DNA of 64,000 nt from Pomphorhynchus laevis (GCA_012934845.2 WNNJ02001536.1:84183-148182); one strand, 5' to 3'. Positions 23,901 through 34,160 are shown, numbered from the stretch's first letter. Translations and numbers: made by a program. The notes: generated by a model from the sequence alone, not told the origin.

Positions 23901-26900
23901 GCCTTATTCAAGGCATCTTTAAGAACTATCAAATGATATGAAATATGATGTGCCGATAAGTCATTCTTCCCGACTAGGTTTATATTGTAATATCGCTCTG
24001 AGGGGCATTGATTGCAGCTGGATATTTATAATTTGCTTGATTACATGTATATTTTTGTGTGCTTTTGAATATATTAATCGAATTAATGTGTAGTAAATCA
24101 TTTGTTTCCTCAGTTTCAATTACATCAAATTCTTTAGTCAGTAATTGAGAACACTTATCTCGAGATATAAGATCCGATGACATGATGATCCTTGTCATTG
24201 GACTATATTTAACGTTATATTGATGATTAGTTAAATCCTTTTAGCTATTACCTTGTTTTTAACTTTGCCACAGGTTTTTTGTGATTTAACTTTACACCGA
24301 TAAATATGGGAATAAGATCAGTTTTTTTACGTCTGGTTAATCACTGGTATGTGATGTTCATTACGATAATTTAACATTTCTATGTAAATATTGAGGCCTA
24401 ATTATAGGACTGATATAAGTTCTATATATGAGGCCTAATATAAGGCCTAATTATAGGACTTTGAGCTGTACATTAAAACAGATTTAGCAAATATTTTTAG
24501 GTAGTAATGTGATACTTTGTTTTGTACAGATTTCGCAACTTTATAACTGATTTCTTCTATGAAAATTCAGAATTCAAGAATACAATTTCATTGAATGATT
24601 CTCATGTAATATAGTCGCATCAATGACCATTAATTTTACAACAAAAGAAGATGGTTTAGTCTAAAGCATGCATTACAACACAGCGTTCACTACATCATCT
24701 CAAATGTGTTACCAGTTTTTTAAATTTAACTCTCGAAAGAAGCTTAACGTAATGTGACGTGCTTGAGCTAGAAGTTGTTTTGTCTAAAAGTTTTTAAATA
24801 AAAGCTTTTTAATATAAAAACTGTTTCTATATAACTTTTATATAAATAATGCACAGAACGTCACAACAGTTTTTGATTCACAAATTAGAAGCTAAAGGTT
24901 ACAACAGGAACTATATTTCCGCTCAAGAAATATGCTTGTTTGTAAGAAACATGCTGCTCAACGATTTGGTTGTCAATTTGTAGATACTTTTCTGTAATTA
25001 AGAATACCATCAAAATGGTTACAGCACAACCATTAATATGTTATTATATAGAAAAGGCTTGTTTCTCATAGTTAATTTTTTCCATTTTGCTAAATGCATG
25101 CATTCATGATGCCTTTCGTTTAATTTGTGCTCAAGTTATAAAGTTTAAATTTTGATTTTACAGGCTGATCGATCAGAGAATTGTCGAGATTTTACGATAC
25201 CGTTGGGTGCGATGTCGTGAATTTCACGGAGAAAACAATTATTACCCATGCTATAAGCAACTAGACGACTTCACAGTTGCAAGTACAAACTTCTTTATAA
25301 AATGTAAGATAAGTATGTTTTTATGCGTAAACCATAATTTACGAATTCATAGATTCACCCTCTATTACTTGCAATTATATTTGAATATGCAATTTGTGGA
25401 TTATTAATAAATGCATTCTAAAACGACTAGTTTCTATCTGCGAGTAATTGTAGAAGCTTGTCATGCTGTCAGTGATAGAAAATTTCGTTTACACTATAAT
25501 AATTCAACTTAGGGGAGTCATTACACACATATGAGGTCGTTGCAAACGTGTATATTGTTGTGTACGGCGTTTTTCTTTTGTCATTTCGTTTGCGTTAATG
25601 TTTTTTATTAATAAATGCAAGTTAATAATGCATAAACAAGAAAATAAAAATTGAAAGTTAAATATCTTATTGTTTATTATCCTTGTTTATTGTAATGCAT
25701 CCATCGTTTCTTTATATGGCCTTCAATTTGGTAGAGGGAACAAATCCCGCAGGCGCACTAATGTAACACCTTGCGATTGAGCGGTCACTACGTATTTGCT
25801 GATTATAGTGGCTTAATAGCTCCAGAGCCTAATCGCGCCGACGATGGTGAATAGTCATTACGAAATATTCTTAAGAAATCCAGGTCTTTGTTCATGAGTA
25901 CGTCTCCTAGAAAAAGACTAATCCCGAGATTGCCTAAAAACACAAGATACGCAACTAAAAACGCTTTCTTAAAAGTATACGTTGGATCAATTTCATGGCC
26001 ATTTAGCTCTCTTCAGCGGAACATTTGACTGATTCAAGTCGAACCCGAAAGCTAATTTAACCGAAACGGTGAAAGTCATGTATCTTACTCTACGTGCAAC
26101 AGAGGATATTTATTGATTTACTAAAAAGGTGAAAAGTGCTGATATTACCACACTCTAACCTTCATGTTGCAGAGGTGTCATTAAAGATAACCAGCCTGTG
26201 TTGGAGGAGTTAGGAAGAAGGTTGGAACTTATATTTTTATCTTTTAAAAATGTGACTGATTTTATATTTGCATCCACTTCTCGAAAACAGGGTTGTGATA
26301 CCATAAGCATATACCATCACAAGATTTTGATATCATAAAAAAGATTTATAAAGATATAATGAATCGGTAAAGTACGAAATTTGAGAGAAGGAAACCTTAA
26401 AGCACACCGGTAATTGGGTAGAATTTACACGCATCATTGTATCTTTGTAACATAAGCGCTTTATAATAGCATCATTTCCACACTTGGAAATTAGGAGGCT
26501 TTGCGATATATATATAGGGCTTTCCCATCAATTCAACTGATAATGAGCATATCTCTAATATAAATACGAGTTGAAATTTGTAAAATGGAAATTGTTCCAT
26601 GTTACAAATGAATTCTGAAAACTTTTTTAAATATTTTGTCATATCACCTTGACAGCAATCCGGTATTACGTAATTCAGAAAATATCGAATACATATTTCA
26701 TAATGAGGTTGCCACTGTGTATATATGATTGTATATATATGAAACGAAGTAGTTAATTAAATACTTACACTCAAGTAGATGAACTCAATAATTATCTGTC
26801 ATTTTTGTCAATAGATTACTTTAAATGTAATTAGAATTCAAGTTTGCTTATTATTAATAAAAATGTCTCGGCCAATGATAATCCACATAAGCAGAAATCG

Positions 26901-29900
26901 GTGTAGGCATCTTATTGTAAATGTACTACGATGATTTCTAGATCCCACTTATGTATGCTTTTCCAGTAATGAAGTATCGCTATGCGATTCGGGACAGGAT
27001 TTAGCCATATTCCTCTAATATATTAATGTATCACATTTGTGATTGTCAGTGAACTTAAGGGTCGTGTTTATCATGTAACAATCACCTGTTTGACGATTTC
27101 TTTTAAATTGTAGTGCATGAGCAATGCTGGATAATACATATTAAGCTAGTCAGAAACATGTATAAGGGATGCGATTGCTGATGTACTGCGACGATTTCAA
27201 TACCGAGTTATGCGCAGCTTTCTCTATTTATCGAATATAAATGAAATATTTTTTGTCGATATATATATATATATAATTAGTGTTTGGTTGATTGTTACGA
27301 AGCAAAATACAATAGTAATTTATTTTAACGTTTCGCCTTTACAGTAGGCTTTTTTAAAATCTAGAATAGTCAAAAAAGAACAAAATTTCAATAACTGGCT
27401 GTAGTTTATAAGCAAGTTTAAGCTGTGTTTTAAACTTGCCTATTTTAAACTATATATACATGTAAAATCCAATGAAAACCAAACTTCAACAAATTCCTTT
27501 ATTTCGACAACGTTTCGACCCGCAGTAGGGTCTTCTTCAGGTCAGATATTGTAATTAGCTTGAACACTTATAACTTTTCTGCCTATTATTTTCGTCGACT
27601 TTTTAATGCCAACTATATATATGATAATCGCAACAGTTTAATCATGTCCAAAGTGGGCTGACAATAAGCTATAGAATTTATACTATTGTAGATACGCTGA
27701 AGATAATCCTAGCGTGTATCAAAAATCACATATCAGTAAATAATTAATTTCCGGGTAATTTTTTTGATTGTGGCACGATATTATCCTCACAGGTACACTG
27801 TTCCTATTTTTGATACAGCAGGACGCTACTAATCAGCCTGGGTGGATCTCATCAGCTTCTGACCCCAACCTACATTTCACGTTTAGACCCTTATTATCTG
27901 CTTACTTCGTACACTGGTGCTGATCGGAATCAAAATCAGGACGTCTGTATCTCGATACAACGCTACATACACTAGGCTGGCTGATCCAGTGGTGTAGATA
28001 TACATTTCTGTATATTACTTTCGGTATGGGTCGTATTCTAACGATCTATTGGAAACCTAATCCATGTGTGTGATCTCCCAGGCTGATCAGTAGCGTCTTA
28101 CTGCATCAATATTAAGAACAATACCTGTGATGATTATATCGTGCCACAATCAGAAGAATTTCAGCTCACAGATGCAATCAAATTAAATTAAAAACTTTTA
28201 TTGCAAGTGGCAGCTTGAAAAACAGTAATCCGGCTAGCGAATCACATATGAGATAGGTTTCCAATAGATCGTTAGAATACGACCCATACCGAAAGTAATA
28301 TACAGAAATGTATATCTGCAGCACTGGAGCATCCAGCCTAGTGTACGTAGCGTTGTATCGCGAAGCATACGTTCTGAGTTCAAAGACGATCAGCACAAAT
28401 GTACGGAGTAAGCAGATAATAAGGGTCGAAACGTGAAATGTAGGTCTGTGTCAGCAGCTAATGAGATCCACCCAGGCTTATTAGTAGCCTTCTGCTGTAT
28501 CAAAAATAGGAACAATACATGTGATGATAATGTCGTGCCACAATTAGTAGAATTTCAACTCACATATGCAATCAAATTAAATTTCCGGGTAATGTAAAAA
28601 CAAAACAGATTAGAAATCCGAAAAATTCAGTATACAAATAATTTAATAGCAAATAATGTTCATAAACCCATGAATCTCATTGAAACATGCCATTGAAACA
28701 GCACAAGCTAGTTATTTTCTATGAAAACCAAATGATTAACAACCATAAACAAGGTGGATTGCAACTACGAACGATTATTACAAATAATGTAACGTAAAAA
28801 TCGAAACTAGCAATCCGAAATTATTATAAGAACAAAAAATTGTCGAATCTTGTCGTTAAAAAATTAATAATTGATGGAAAGGACAATGAGTCTGGTGTAG
28901 TATCCGACTTAGTTGTAATATAGCACCAGCTATACATCGAAACATTTAAAAAACGGCGACAATATAGCTATAACGATGCAATTAAACATCATATAATAGA
29001 AACCCACACAGCACCACATCGTTTCACAAACATTGTATTGGATTTTAAGTTATATTACAAATTTTCGACGAAACTTAAAAATGGCCTAATCCTTAGGCCG
29101 AACATTCTATAAGATCTTTGTATTTCGTCGTGAAATTGAAGTCAATCCATTTCACGATCGACTGAGCAGTTATTTAAGAAATGACTGCTTATAGCATGTT
29201 TATTGCCACATGATAATGAACAACATTACATTCATTATATATTAAAGATATTTAAGTTATTCATTTAATTGAATTTATCAAATTTTAATTTACAAAGGAA
29301 AATCAAACAAGAAAATGATCAGTCAATATTTCAATGGCAACTGGCATCATTAGGAAAAATTGTTACAGCTTTGGACATTATTCGTTACATATATGTACAA
29401 TTATTCAATTGAAACATTGAATAATCGTTTCCTTGTTCGATTTTCCTTGGTTCCTGTAAATTAAAATTCATTATATATAAGTCAATTTTGTTAGATCAAC
29501 TCATTGCTATATATATTATTTAATAAAAAAAACCAGTCTACAATTGTAGTCTGGTTTGTTTTATTAAATAGTATTATCCAAAGTCTTTGAGTTTGAATCA
29601 CTTTATATATGTTGGCATCAAATATGGATTAACAATCAATTGTAGTCAGCTTTGGCTCTTGGACGGCAGTGTCAATCGATTTTTTGCAACAATAATTTAT
29701 TAAAACATGCATTCCGTTTGGAATTCTGTGAGAAATTCAGTGCCATCGTAATCAACGGATACACATTTGTACCTTATATAAAGAATAACTAGAAGGTCCA
29801 CACACGTAACAAGCCCTAAAAACGCTTTCTGCACCTGAGCTTCGTCTAACATCGTGGGGAATTGCTGGTGTATTTATAGTTATCACAAAAGCAGTTGAAA

Positions 29901-32900
29901 CGTAGCCTAACTACTTCATCCGACTGACGATGACTGCTGGGTGGTTAGGAACGTCTTGGAGTGATACATTTAGTTGATGAAGCTGGTGATCAAAATCCAG
30001 TATTTTATCAGCAAATATTGATTAATAATCAATTGTGGCCAGCTTTGACTCCTGGACCGCGTTGTATTATATATAATATAATAATATATTTAATATGTAA
30101 TATATGGTAACACCACTTTATTTCTAATTTAACACTATTTTGTAAAAAAGTTTAAAAATAATTCTCGAAAAATATTAAAACAAGACTGTTTTATTACAAT
30201 TGAAGTTCAAACATTTAAGCGCGCGTCCAAAATTCTCTATTTGCATTACTCCGGATCGCGCTGTTTTGAAACTAATGATGTTTGGGATAAGAATTTATCG
30301 AACAGGTGTGAAGGCATTATTATTTTAGCTATTCTGAACAGAGAAAATTGTCTGGGAATAAAAACTTCTTCCTCTGCATTTACTACCGCCTTTACAATTC
30401 TTGCAGCTACCTTACTTTGATCTAGCGTTGGAAAGAGCAAGTTTGCCTTAGCTTCAAACCCTTCAAAAAGACTGGTACTAATATGATAGGGAAATACAAT
30501 TGTTGTTTTAATATCGCTGCAATCTTTGCTATTGTTATTACCACTGATGATCGCTTTATGACTACTACTGCTGTTGTTGCTGTCAAGGTTCTCATTTCTG
30601 CTGCTGATGTTCAACGATTTAGTTTCAAAATCCTTATCATTGATTTTCGTTTTATTACTGATCATCATTAAATTTGATTTAATTTCAAGACGCAACGTTC
30701 GATGCACTTGAGTTGCTGCTGATTTTGTCATGGTGTATCCAGAAAGCATATTATGTGAGTAATCGCATAGGACGCTGCTAATCGTAACGATGTGCCCACA
30801 TCTGCGGGAATACATTTCAGGGAGAAATTCTTTGTATAGTGCATAATGAGCAAGGACGTTAACTTTGAACTGCTTGTCGATCATTGCTAGGTCAGCATTT
30901 GCTACTGAGGACATACAAATTGGGGATACGGCATTGTTTACAATACATGATACGAAAGGAACTTTTCCACGTTGTTTTAAAGTGTGTCGAATCATGTCAA
31001 CCATTTTCTGAATTGATTGCAAACTAGACAGGTCGACTCCAAAGCAGAATACATCAGTATACTTACATGAATCTGTTAAGTACTGATACGTTTCATTTAA
31101 CTTGATCTCATCTATATCACATAGTATCACTGATGATCCTAGTTTTGCAAAGTTCAGTGCCAATTCCCGTCCGAGTCCTTTCGCTGCACCCGTTATTAAA
31201 ACAGTGCTTAGTCTATGTACTGCTGATATGTTTCCACCATCAATATTGTTTGCTGCTGACAGCGATGTGAATTCTGAATCAAACTGATTGGCTGCTAAGA
31301 GCTCTGTGAACGGATATAGTAAATAATAGCAAACTGTTTCAATACATATAAAAATGAATTTTAGAATGAAGTCCATATTTTGAAACAAACTTGATATTGA
31401 TATCATGTGCCGCTTACTTCCCGGTGTATTTAAGCGTGTTACTGTGCTTAGCATGGCTCCGAACCTGATTTAGATAATGACACTGAGTTGATAAAGTATT
31501 TGATTACTTTGTAAAATCTTTATTCCGCTGTATTATAAAATTAAATTGAGTATATTCAAATGTTGACTATATATATATATTGCTTTTCTGTGTGCGATTT
31601 TTTTACCTTTGTCGCAACGTGTAATTTTCTAAAACCATTGTTACATATTTATCGTGACTAAGCTGACAAAATATAAACTATAATCGAAATTATGTATACC
31701 AAGAAAGAGCAATCGATCATGACCGTTTTATACAGCGTGACAAATATCAAATTAAAAAAACCACCGTGAAGATAAGAAAAAAATGTAGCACGTTGGAATG
31801 ATATTTTAGAATGATATTGAAATGGAAAAAGGCAGCAAAAGTATACCAGTTACGTTCACAAAGTTGAAAATTCTATCGACAACACACATAACTACGCAAA
31901 GAAAACTCGTATGTTATACAGTATACAATTGATGATTAAATCCGGATAGCGTATTAAGGTAAAACGCTTAGAATGAAGAAACATCCGAGCAAGCTGCTGG
32001 ATATTTGATAGCTGTGTTCTATATCTTTCTTTTATATGTGAGCATCTTACATATAAGAGGCTTATACTAATGAGCATCTTGCATTGATAGTTGTTGATTA
32101 TACTAATAATCCTCTTTTAATAAATTCAATAATAATATTTAGCCTTTTCATAAGTTATCTTAAATCGGCATAGAAATATTTTAACATTTTCTCTTGATCC
32201 AAAACTTTACGCTCATTGAAACTTATTTAGGGTGTTGTGCGCCTATGCGTTTACTTTCTCATTCATCCAGCTTAAAAACTATTATAATAGTGATAATTTA
32301 AATAAGTCGCTTTGCTTCTCATGAACATAAAGTGTCAAATTATAATTTTTGAAATATCAAAATTAAATAGTTTTTATTTAATTGGCTGTTGTGTTACTGC
32401 TGCAATTCGTCATGCTGTGAGTTAACCTTATGTCACCAAAATAAAATTCTTAGGGAGTAATTTTCTAGATTTTTGTCACTTTCGGTATTATCTGTTCTTT
32501 TGATTTTTCGTAATCTTTTGATAGCGTAGTAACTATGGAAAATAATTTTTGTAAGTTTATTTTGTTTGGGAAACGCCAGACACCGTGAATTCAAGACTAA
32601 TGTTCATATCGCTTGAAGTTTTCAGATAATTAGCATCTAAACTACTACGATTTGAGATTAAGAATAAGATGAGCATTTATGTCCTAGCTAATTAGCGATC
32701 AATAAAAGATTAAAATTGAAAATGTGATTCAAATCCTTTCAATTTTAGGTTAGTTTTAACTTTTCAATTTCGGGGTAACAATCTATATATTACGTAAAAT
32801 TCTTTAAACGCTCCCAAGATTATAGTGCTTTGCGTATTTTCATATTGCATCAGCTTCAGCAAATTTACTTTTCGCTATTACAGCAGCTCAGAAGTTTTGG

Positions 32901-34050
32901 TAATAATTCCTACACAATAGATTCTATTTAATTAAAAAAAACTATTATTATTCGTAAATACCGGCTTGCTATCTGTAGGTTGTCACTAATCTCTGTCGAT
33001 ATATGTATTATCCGTTTTTATCTCACACATTACTTATCAAAATTATTTATTATCTAATGAAATTGATGGCCCAAACTGTCTACGGTCTAGTCTATCCGTT
33101 AAATGTGGTGTCTACATCTAGATTATGCTTAATCGTGAAATAACGAACCAATAATTATCTTTACATTTTATTTTATTTTTTATACAGTAAGCCAAAGCTA
33201 TCGGCTGGACTTCATCGTTTTCTTAAATATTTCAATCTCCTCTGAAAATTAACAAAATTCCTTCTCTAAAAATGAAGTTAAATCGTGTTTAATTATTATA
33301 TTATGCTGATCAAACACACTTACTTATCATATTTCATTTCGCTGTATTGAAAGTTGCTTTACATTTTTACGTGTGTCTTAATTAAAACCTTAATCCGGTC
33401 GAGTTATCATATTGATCACTGTTGAGGTACTATTAACCAAAATATCGACTTAAATGCCGAAGAAGTTTTTTATTGTAAAGGCATCACATTGTTCTCTTTT
33501 TATTGCTAAGTACATGGAACGGGAAAGTTTTTTAGTTCTTTATATATAAAATACACCTTTTTATATGCAATAAAAGTATTGCCATACAATACTGAATTGC
33601 GTCTGCATTCACGTATTTGCTACAGGCTGAATTGCGTCTGCATTCACGTATTTGCTACTAAACAGTAGCTAAATGTTATTTGAGTATTTTGAGGAACTAA
33701 AACACTTGATATTATACATATGTTGAACTGTTTTAATTGAGAATTATTATCAATGCATAATGATTTGTTTTGTTTTATGTTAAGATGGTGACCTAAACAT
33801 GCGAATGTCTGCTATAGAAGCTTTAATGAAGCAAAAGCACAGGATGATCTGGCAAAGGCGTCATCCGGATTATGACTTGACGGGTCTTTCAAAAAAGGAA
33901 GAATACTACGCAAAGCACTGGAAGCCTGCGAATATAAATCCAATTCTAAAAAATGTTTTTGAAGATGTTCCGGATAAAATAGCGAACCATAACGAGGCTG
34001 CTGCTCAAGAATCTGCTCGGAAGGGACAATCTACTGAAAATTATAGTTGA
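20839..34050 (+). CDS. NDUFB10: NADH dehydrogenase (ubiquinone) 1 beta subcomplex subunit 10 (PDSW), four exons
   Basis: Accessory subunit of mitochondrial complex I, on the intermembrane-space side of the membrane arm; it has no catalytic role. Exons 20839-20938, 22904-23042, 25164-25303 and 33785-34050 join in phase to 214 residues. Family hallmarks: DKPVTWFREKVVEP (residues 26-39, crossing the exon 1/2 junction), PYYHRKLNRVPSIDEC (46-61), EASVQFKTDR (71-80), and KQKHRM (142-147) in exon 4. The two conserved cysteine pairs are kept: C61/C68 (x6) and C97/C109 (x11), as in human NDUFB10. After residue 147 there is a charged C-terminal extension of nearly 70 residues absent from the 172-residue human protein. 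Introns of 2.0, 2.1 and 8.5 kb hold repeats and, in intron 3, an antisense SDR gene. Start: the first ATG sits directly after an AG, so an upstream non-coding exon or spliced leader may join here. Confidence 0.93.
20939..22903 (+). other. NDUFB10 intron 1
   Basis: GT...AG with a pyrimidine-rich end (ttcttacttcttag). It contains an RTE-like LINE tail at 22200-22790; the remainder is AT-rich with no recognised content. Confidence 0.85.
22200..22790 (+). mobile_element. RTE-like LINE, 5'-truncated tail in intron 1
   Basis: Encodes RICAANAAMRSLYRS, LSVYHAIFGPILTYGYE, RIISRIQAAEMRFLRGVAGLS and DKIKNSDPGW, then an ARTRCEDV-like region and a stop. These are the post-catalytic blocks of RTE-type reverse transcriptases. 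The same blocks occur at 37030-37440 in a longer copy. It begins abruptly at about 22200 in AT-rich sequence, a typical 5' truncation, and ends in a T-rich 3' tail. It lies in the same orientation as NDUFB10. The frame is lost near 22590. Confidence 0.75.
22904..23042 (+). CDS. NDUFB10: NDUFB10 exon 2
   Basis: Residues 34 (split) to 80 (split). It contains the most conserved block of the family (PYYHRKLNRVPSIDEC) and the first cysteine pair C61/C68. Bounded by TTCTTAG before and GTATGA after. Confidence 0.93.
23043..25163 (+). other. NDUFB10 intron 2
   Basis: GTATGA ... TTTTACAG. AT-rich. One copy of a dispersed AT-rich repeat lies at 23315-23525, and a small local duplication (aggcctaattataggact) at 24390-24465. 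No internal gene was recognised; the short minus-strand open frame at 23980-24198 has no support. Confidence 0.8.
25164..25303 (+). CDS. NDUFB10: NDUFB10 exon 3
   Basis: Residues 80 (split) to 127 (split), corresponding to the human QEIINIMQDRLKACQQREG region, with the second cysteine pair C97/C109. Bounded by TTTTACAG and GTAAGA. If read through without splicing, the frame continues about 100 bp into the intron; that is not the mature product. Confidence 0.92.
25690..26240 (-). mobile_element. Jockey/R1/I-type LINE, 3'-side fragment
   Basis: Blocks match 59330-59600 of the larger copy in the same orientation: gactaatcccgagattgcct versus gactaatcccgggatagcct, and the stretch with cggtgaaagtcatg versus the corresponding acggcgaatttcag. 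Strongly decayed, no reading frame. Its edges are uncertain. Confidence 0.5.
26241..27289. other. AT-rich intron sequence
   Basis: Two weakly similar blocks near 26920 and 27185 (gtactacgatgatttc, gtactgcgacgatttc) suggest a decayed local duplication. An (AT)n run lies at about 27259-27275. Nothing else was recognised. Confidence 0.45.
27290..27610 (-). mobile_element. Two Penelope-like element ends with hammerhead cores
   Basis: On the minus strand, two related units occur. The one at 27500-27545 reads CTGAAGA, A, GACCC-loop-GGGTC, GAAAC, GTTGTC, followed by gaaataaagg. The one at 27320-27365 keeps GCCT-loop-AGGC and GAAACGTTAAAATAAAT, but the CTGAAGA part is lost. Hammerhead ribozymes in the terminal repeats of Penelope-like elements are established knowledge. 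No RT or GIY-YIG coding is present here, so these are solo terminal pieces. Confidence 0.65.
27506..27540 (-). ncRNA. Hammerhead ribozyme core (Penelope type)
   Basis: Minus strand: CTGAAGA at 27540-27534; one extra A; stem II of five pairs (27532-27528 with 27521-27517, loop of six); GAAAC at 27516-27512; a minimal two-pair stem III (AC/GT, three-base loop); cleavage triplet GTC ending at 27506. All catalytic positions of the hammerhead core are present. The extra A before stem II and the unclear stem I leave activity unproven. Confidence 0.6.
27745..28065 (-). mobile_element. tRNA-derived SINE, copy 2
   Basis: Same sequence as copy 1 over its full length, with an extra 5' part (plus side tattactttcggtatgggtc and on to tctattggaaacct). 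It lies head to head with copy 4. The B box is degraded in this copy. Confidence 0.8.
28078..28187 (+). mobile_element. tRNA-derived SINE, 3' part only (copy 3)
   Basis: From cccaggctgatcagtagcgt to the tail tgcaatcaaattaaatt; it lacks the tRNA-like head. It is sandwiched between copies 2 and 4. Confidence 0.78.
28256..28595 (+). mobile_element. tRNA-derived SINE, copy 4 (near full length)
   Basis: Runs from ggtttccaatagatcg through the tRNA-like region (B-box remnant gagttcaaagacg near 28376) and the core gggtcgaaacgtgaaatg to tgcaatcaaattaaattt. Copies 2 and 4 both end on ccgggtaat-type sequence in opposite orientation, giving a large inverted repeat of about 850 bp overall. Confidence 0.8.
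28596..29281. other. Unassigned intron sequence
   Basis: No recognisable family. Complexity is moderate and there is no long open frame. Confidence 0.4.
29282..29470. repeat. Inverted repeat with ~60-bp arms
   Basis: 29282-29342 and 29405-29470 are imperfect reverse complements: ttttaatttac and ggaaaatcaaacaag on the left, cttgttcgattttcc and gtaaattaaaa on the right. The centre is about 60 bp. No coding content. Confidence 0.75.
29519..29569. repeat. Near-perfect palindrome
   Basis: About 22-bp arms centred on caattg, with aaccagtctaca facing tgtagtctggtt (one mismatch), extended by A- and T-runs. It lies 50 bp from the preceding inverted repeat. Confidence 0.8.
29590..30065. repeat. Dispersed repeat pieces upstream of the SDR 3' end
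   Basis: 29610-29670 and 30008-30060 share atcaattgtagtcagctttg / atcaattgtggccagctttg with 19050-19105. The sequence between them (29800-30000) is more complex and may be the body of the same element. Family unknown. Confidence 0.5.
30190..30195 (-). promoter_or_regulatory. Candidate polyadenylation signal of the SDR gene
   Basis: AATAAA on the minus strand about 50 bases after the stop codon; a second one lies at 30117-30122. In AT-rich DNA such hexamers are common, so this is position-based support only. Confidence 0.4.
30246..31454 (-). CDS. Short-chain dehydrogenase/reductase (SDR16C / HSD17B11-RDH-like), single exon
   Basis: A complete intronless 402-residue NAD(P)-dependent oxidoreductase, probably acting on a retinoid, steroid or lipid alcohol at the ER or lipid droplet. 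A hydrophobic N-terminal segment (27-50, MDFILKFIF...) fits a membrane anchor. The Rossmann glycine motif is TGAAKGLG (88-95), with D113 after strand 2. NNAG is replaced by NNAV (173-176). Catalytic residues: N199, S226/S227, Y240 and K244 (YTMTK). An Asn/Ser-rich stretch of about 50 residues (265-315) interrupts the region before TTIVFPYHISTSLF and explains the length beyond the usual ~300. Start: the ATG at 31454 is used, but M27 is equally likely by family length. The gene lies antisense inside NDUFB10 intron 3. Family assignment is by motif; the substrate is unknown. Confidence 0.88.
   Translation of the reverse strand: MLSTVTRLNTPGSKRHMISISSLFQNMDFILKFIFICIETVCYYLLYPFTELLAANQFDSEFTSLSAANNIDGGNISAVHRLSTVLITGAAKGLGRELALNFAKLGSSVILCDIDEIKLNETYQYLTDSCKYTDVFCFGVDLSSLQSIQKMVDMIRHTLKQRGKVPFVSCIVNNAVSPICMSSVANADLAMIDKQFKVNVLAHYALYKEFLPEMYSRRCGHIVTISSVLCDYSHNMLSGYTMTKSAATQVHRTLRLEIKSNLMMISNKTKINDKDFETKSLNISSRNENLDSNNSSSSHKAIISGNNNSKDCSDIKTTIVFPYHISTSLFEGFEAKANLLFPTLDQSKVAARIVKAVVNAEEEVFIPRQFSLFRIAKIIMPSHLFDKFLSQTSLVSKQRDPE
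31455..33590. other. AT-rich intron sequence upstream of the SDR gene
   Basis: No further exon was recognised on either strand. The SDR promoter must lie in the right-hand flank, but no specific element can be pointed to. Confidence 0.45.
33592..33658. repeat. 35-bp direct duplication
   Basis: 33592-33623 (ctgaattgcgtctgcattca and on) is repeated exactly at 33627-33658, separated by three bases. It lies 125 bp before NDUFB10 exon 4. It is likely recent because the copies are identical. Confidence 0.9.
33785..34050 (+). CDS. NDUFB10: NDUFB10 exon 4 (last exon)
   Basis: Begins after ttatgttaAG. The split codon T|AT gives Y127, then GDLNMRMSAIEALMKQKHRM aligns with the family's DLGAYSSARKCLAKQKQRM end. 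The following residues (IWQRRHPDYDLTGLS and KKEEYYAKHWKPANI, to the stop at 34048-34050) are an extension not seen in the human protein. They are charged and aromatic-rich, without predicted membrane segments. Confidence 0.92.
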
Positions 34051-34160
34051 CCAGATCATCGCTATTTACGAATAGCGTTCAAATATTCCTAACCTGAGGC
34101 ACAACTGATTTAAATCCTATAATTCCATTGTGAAATAGAAACTACGAAATTAGCATTTCA

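Larger units (their letters stand above)
25304..33784 (+). other. NDUFB10 intron 3 (8.5 kb), holding an antisense gene
   Basis: Starts GTAAGA and ends ttgttttatgttaAG. Contents in order: LINE fragment 25690-26240, Penelope-like ends 27290-27610, SINEs 27745-28595, inverted repeats 29282-29569, dispersed repeats 29590-30065, the SDR gene on the minus strand 30246-31454, AT-rich sequence, and a 35-bp duplication at 33592-33658. Confidence 0.85.

Noticed and set aside
25207-25407. 66-codon frame starting MRCREFHGEN as an independent protein
   Set aside because: It is NDUFB10 exon 3 read through its splice donor into the intron.
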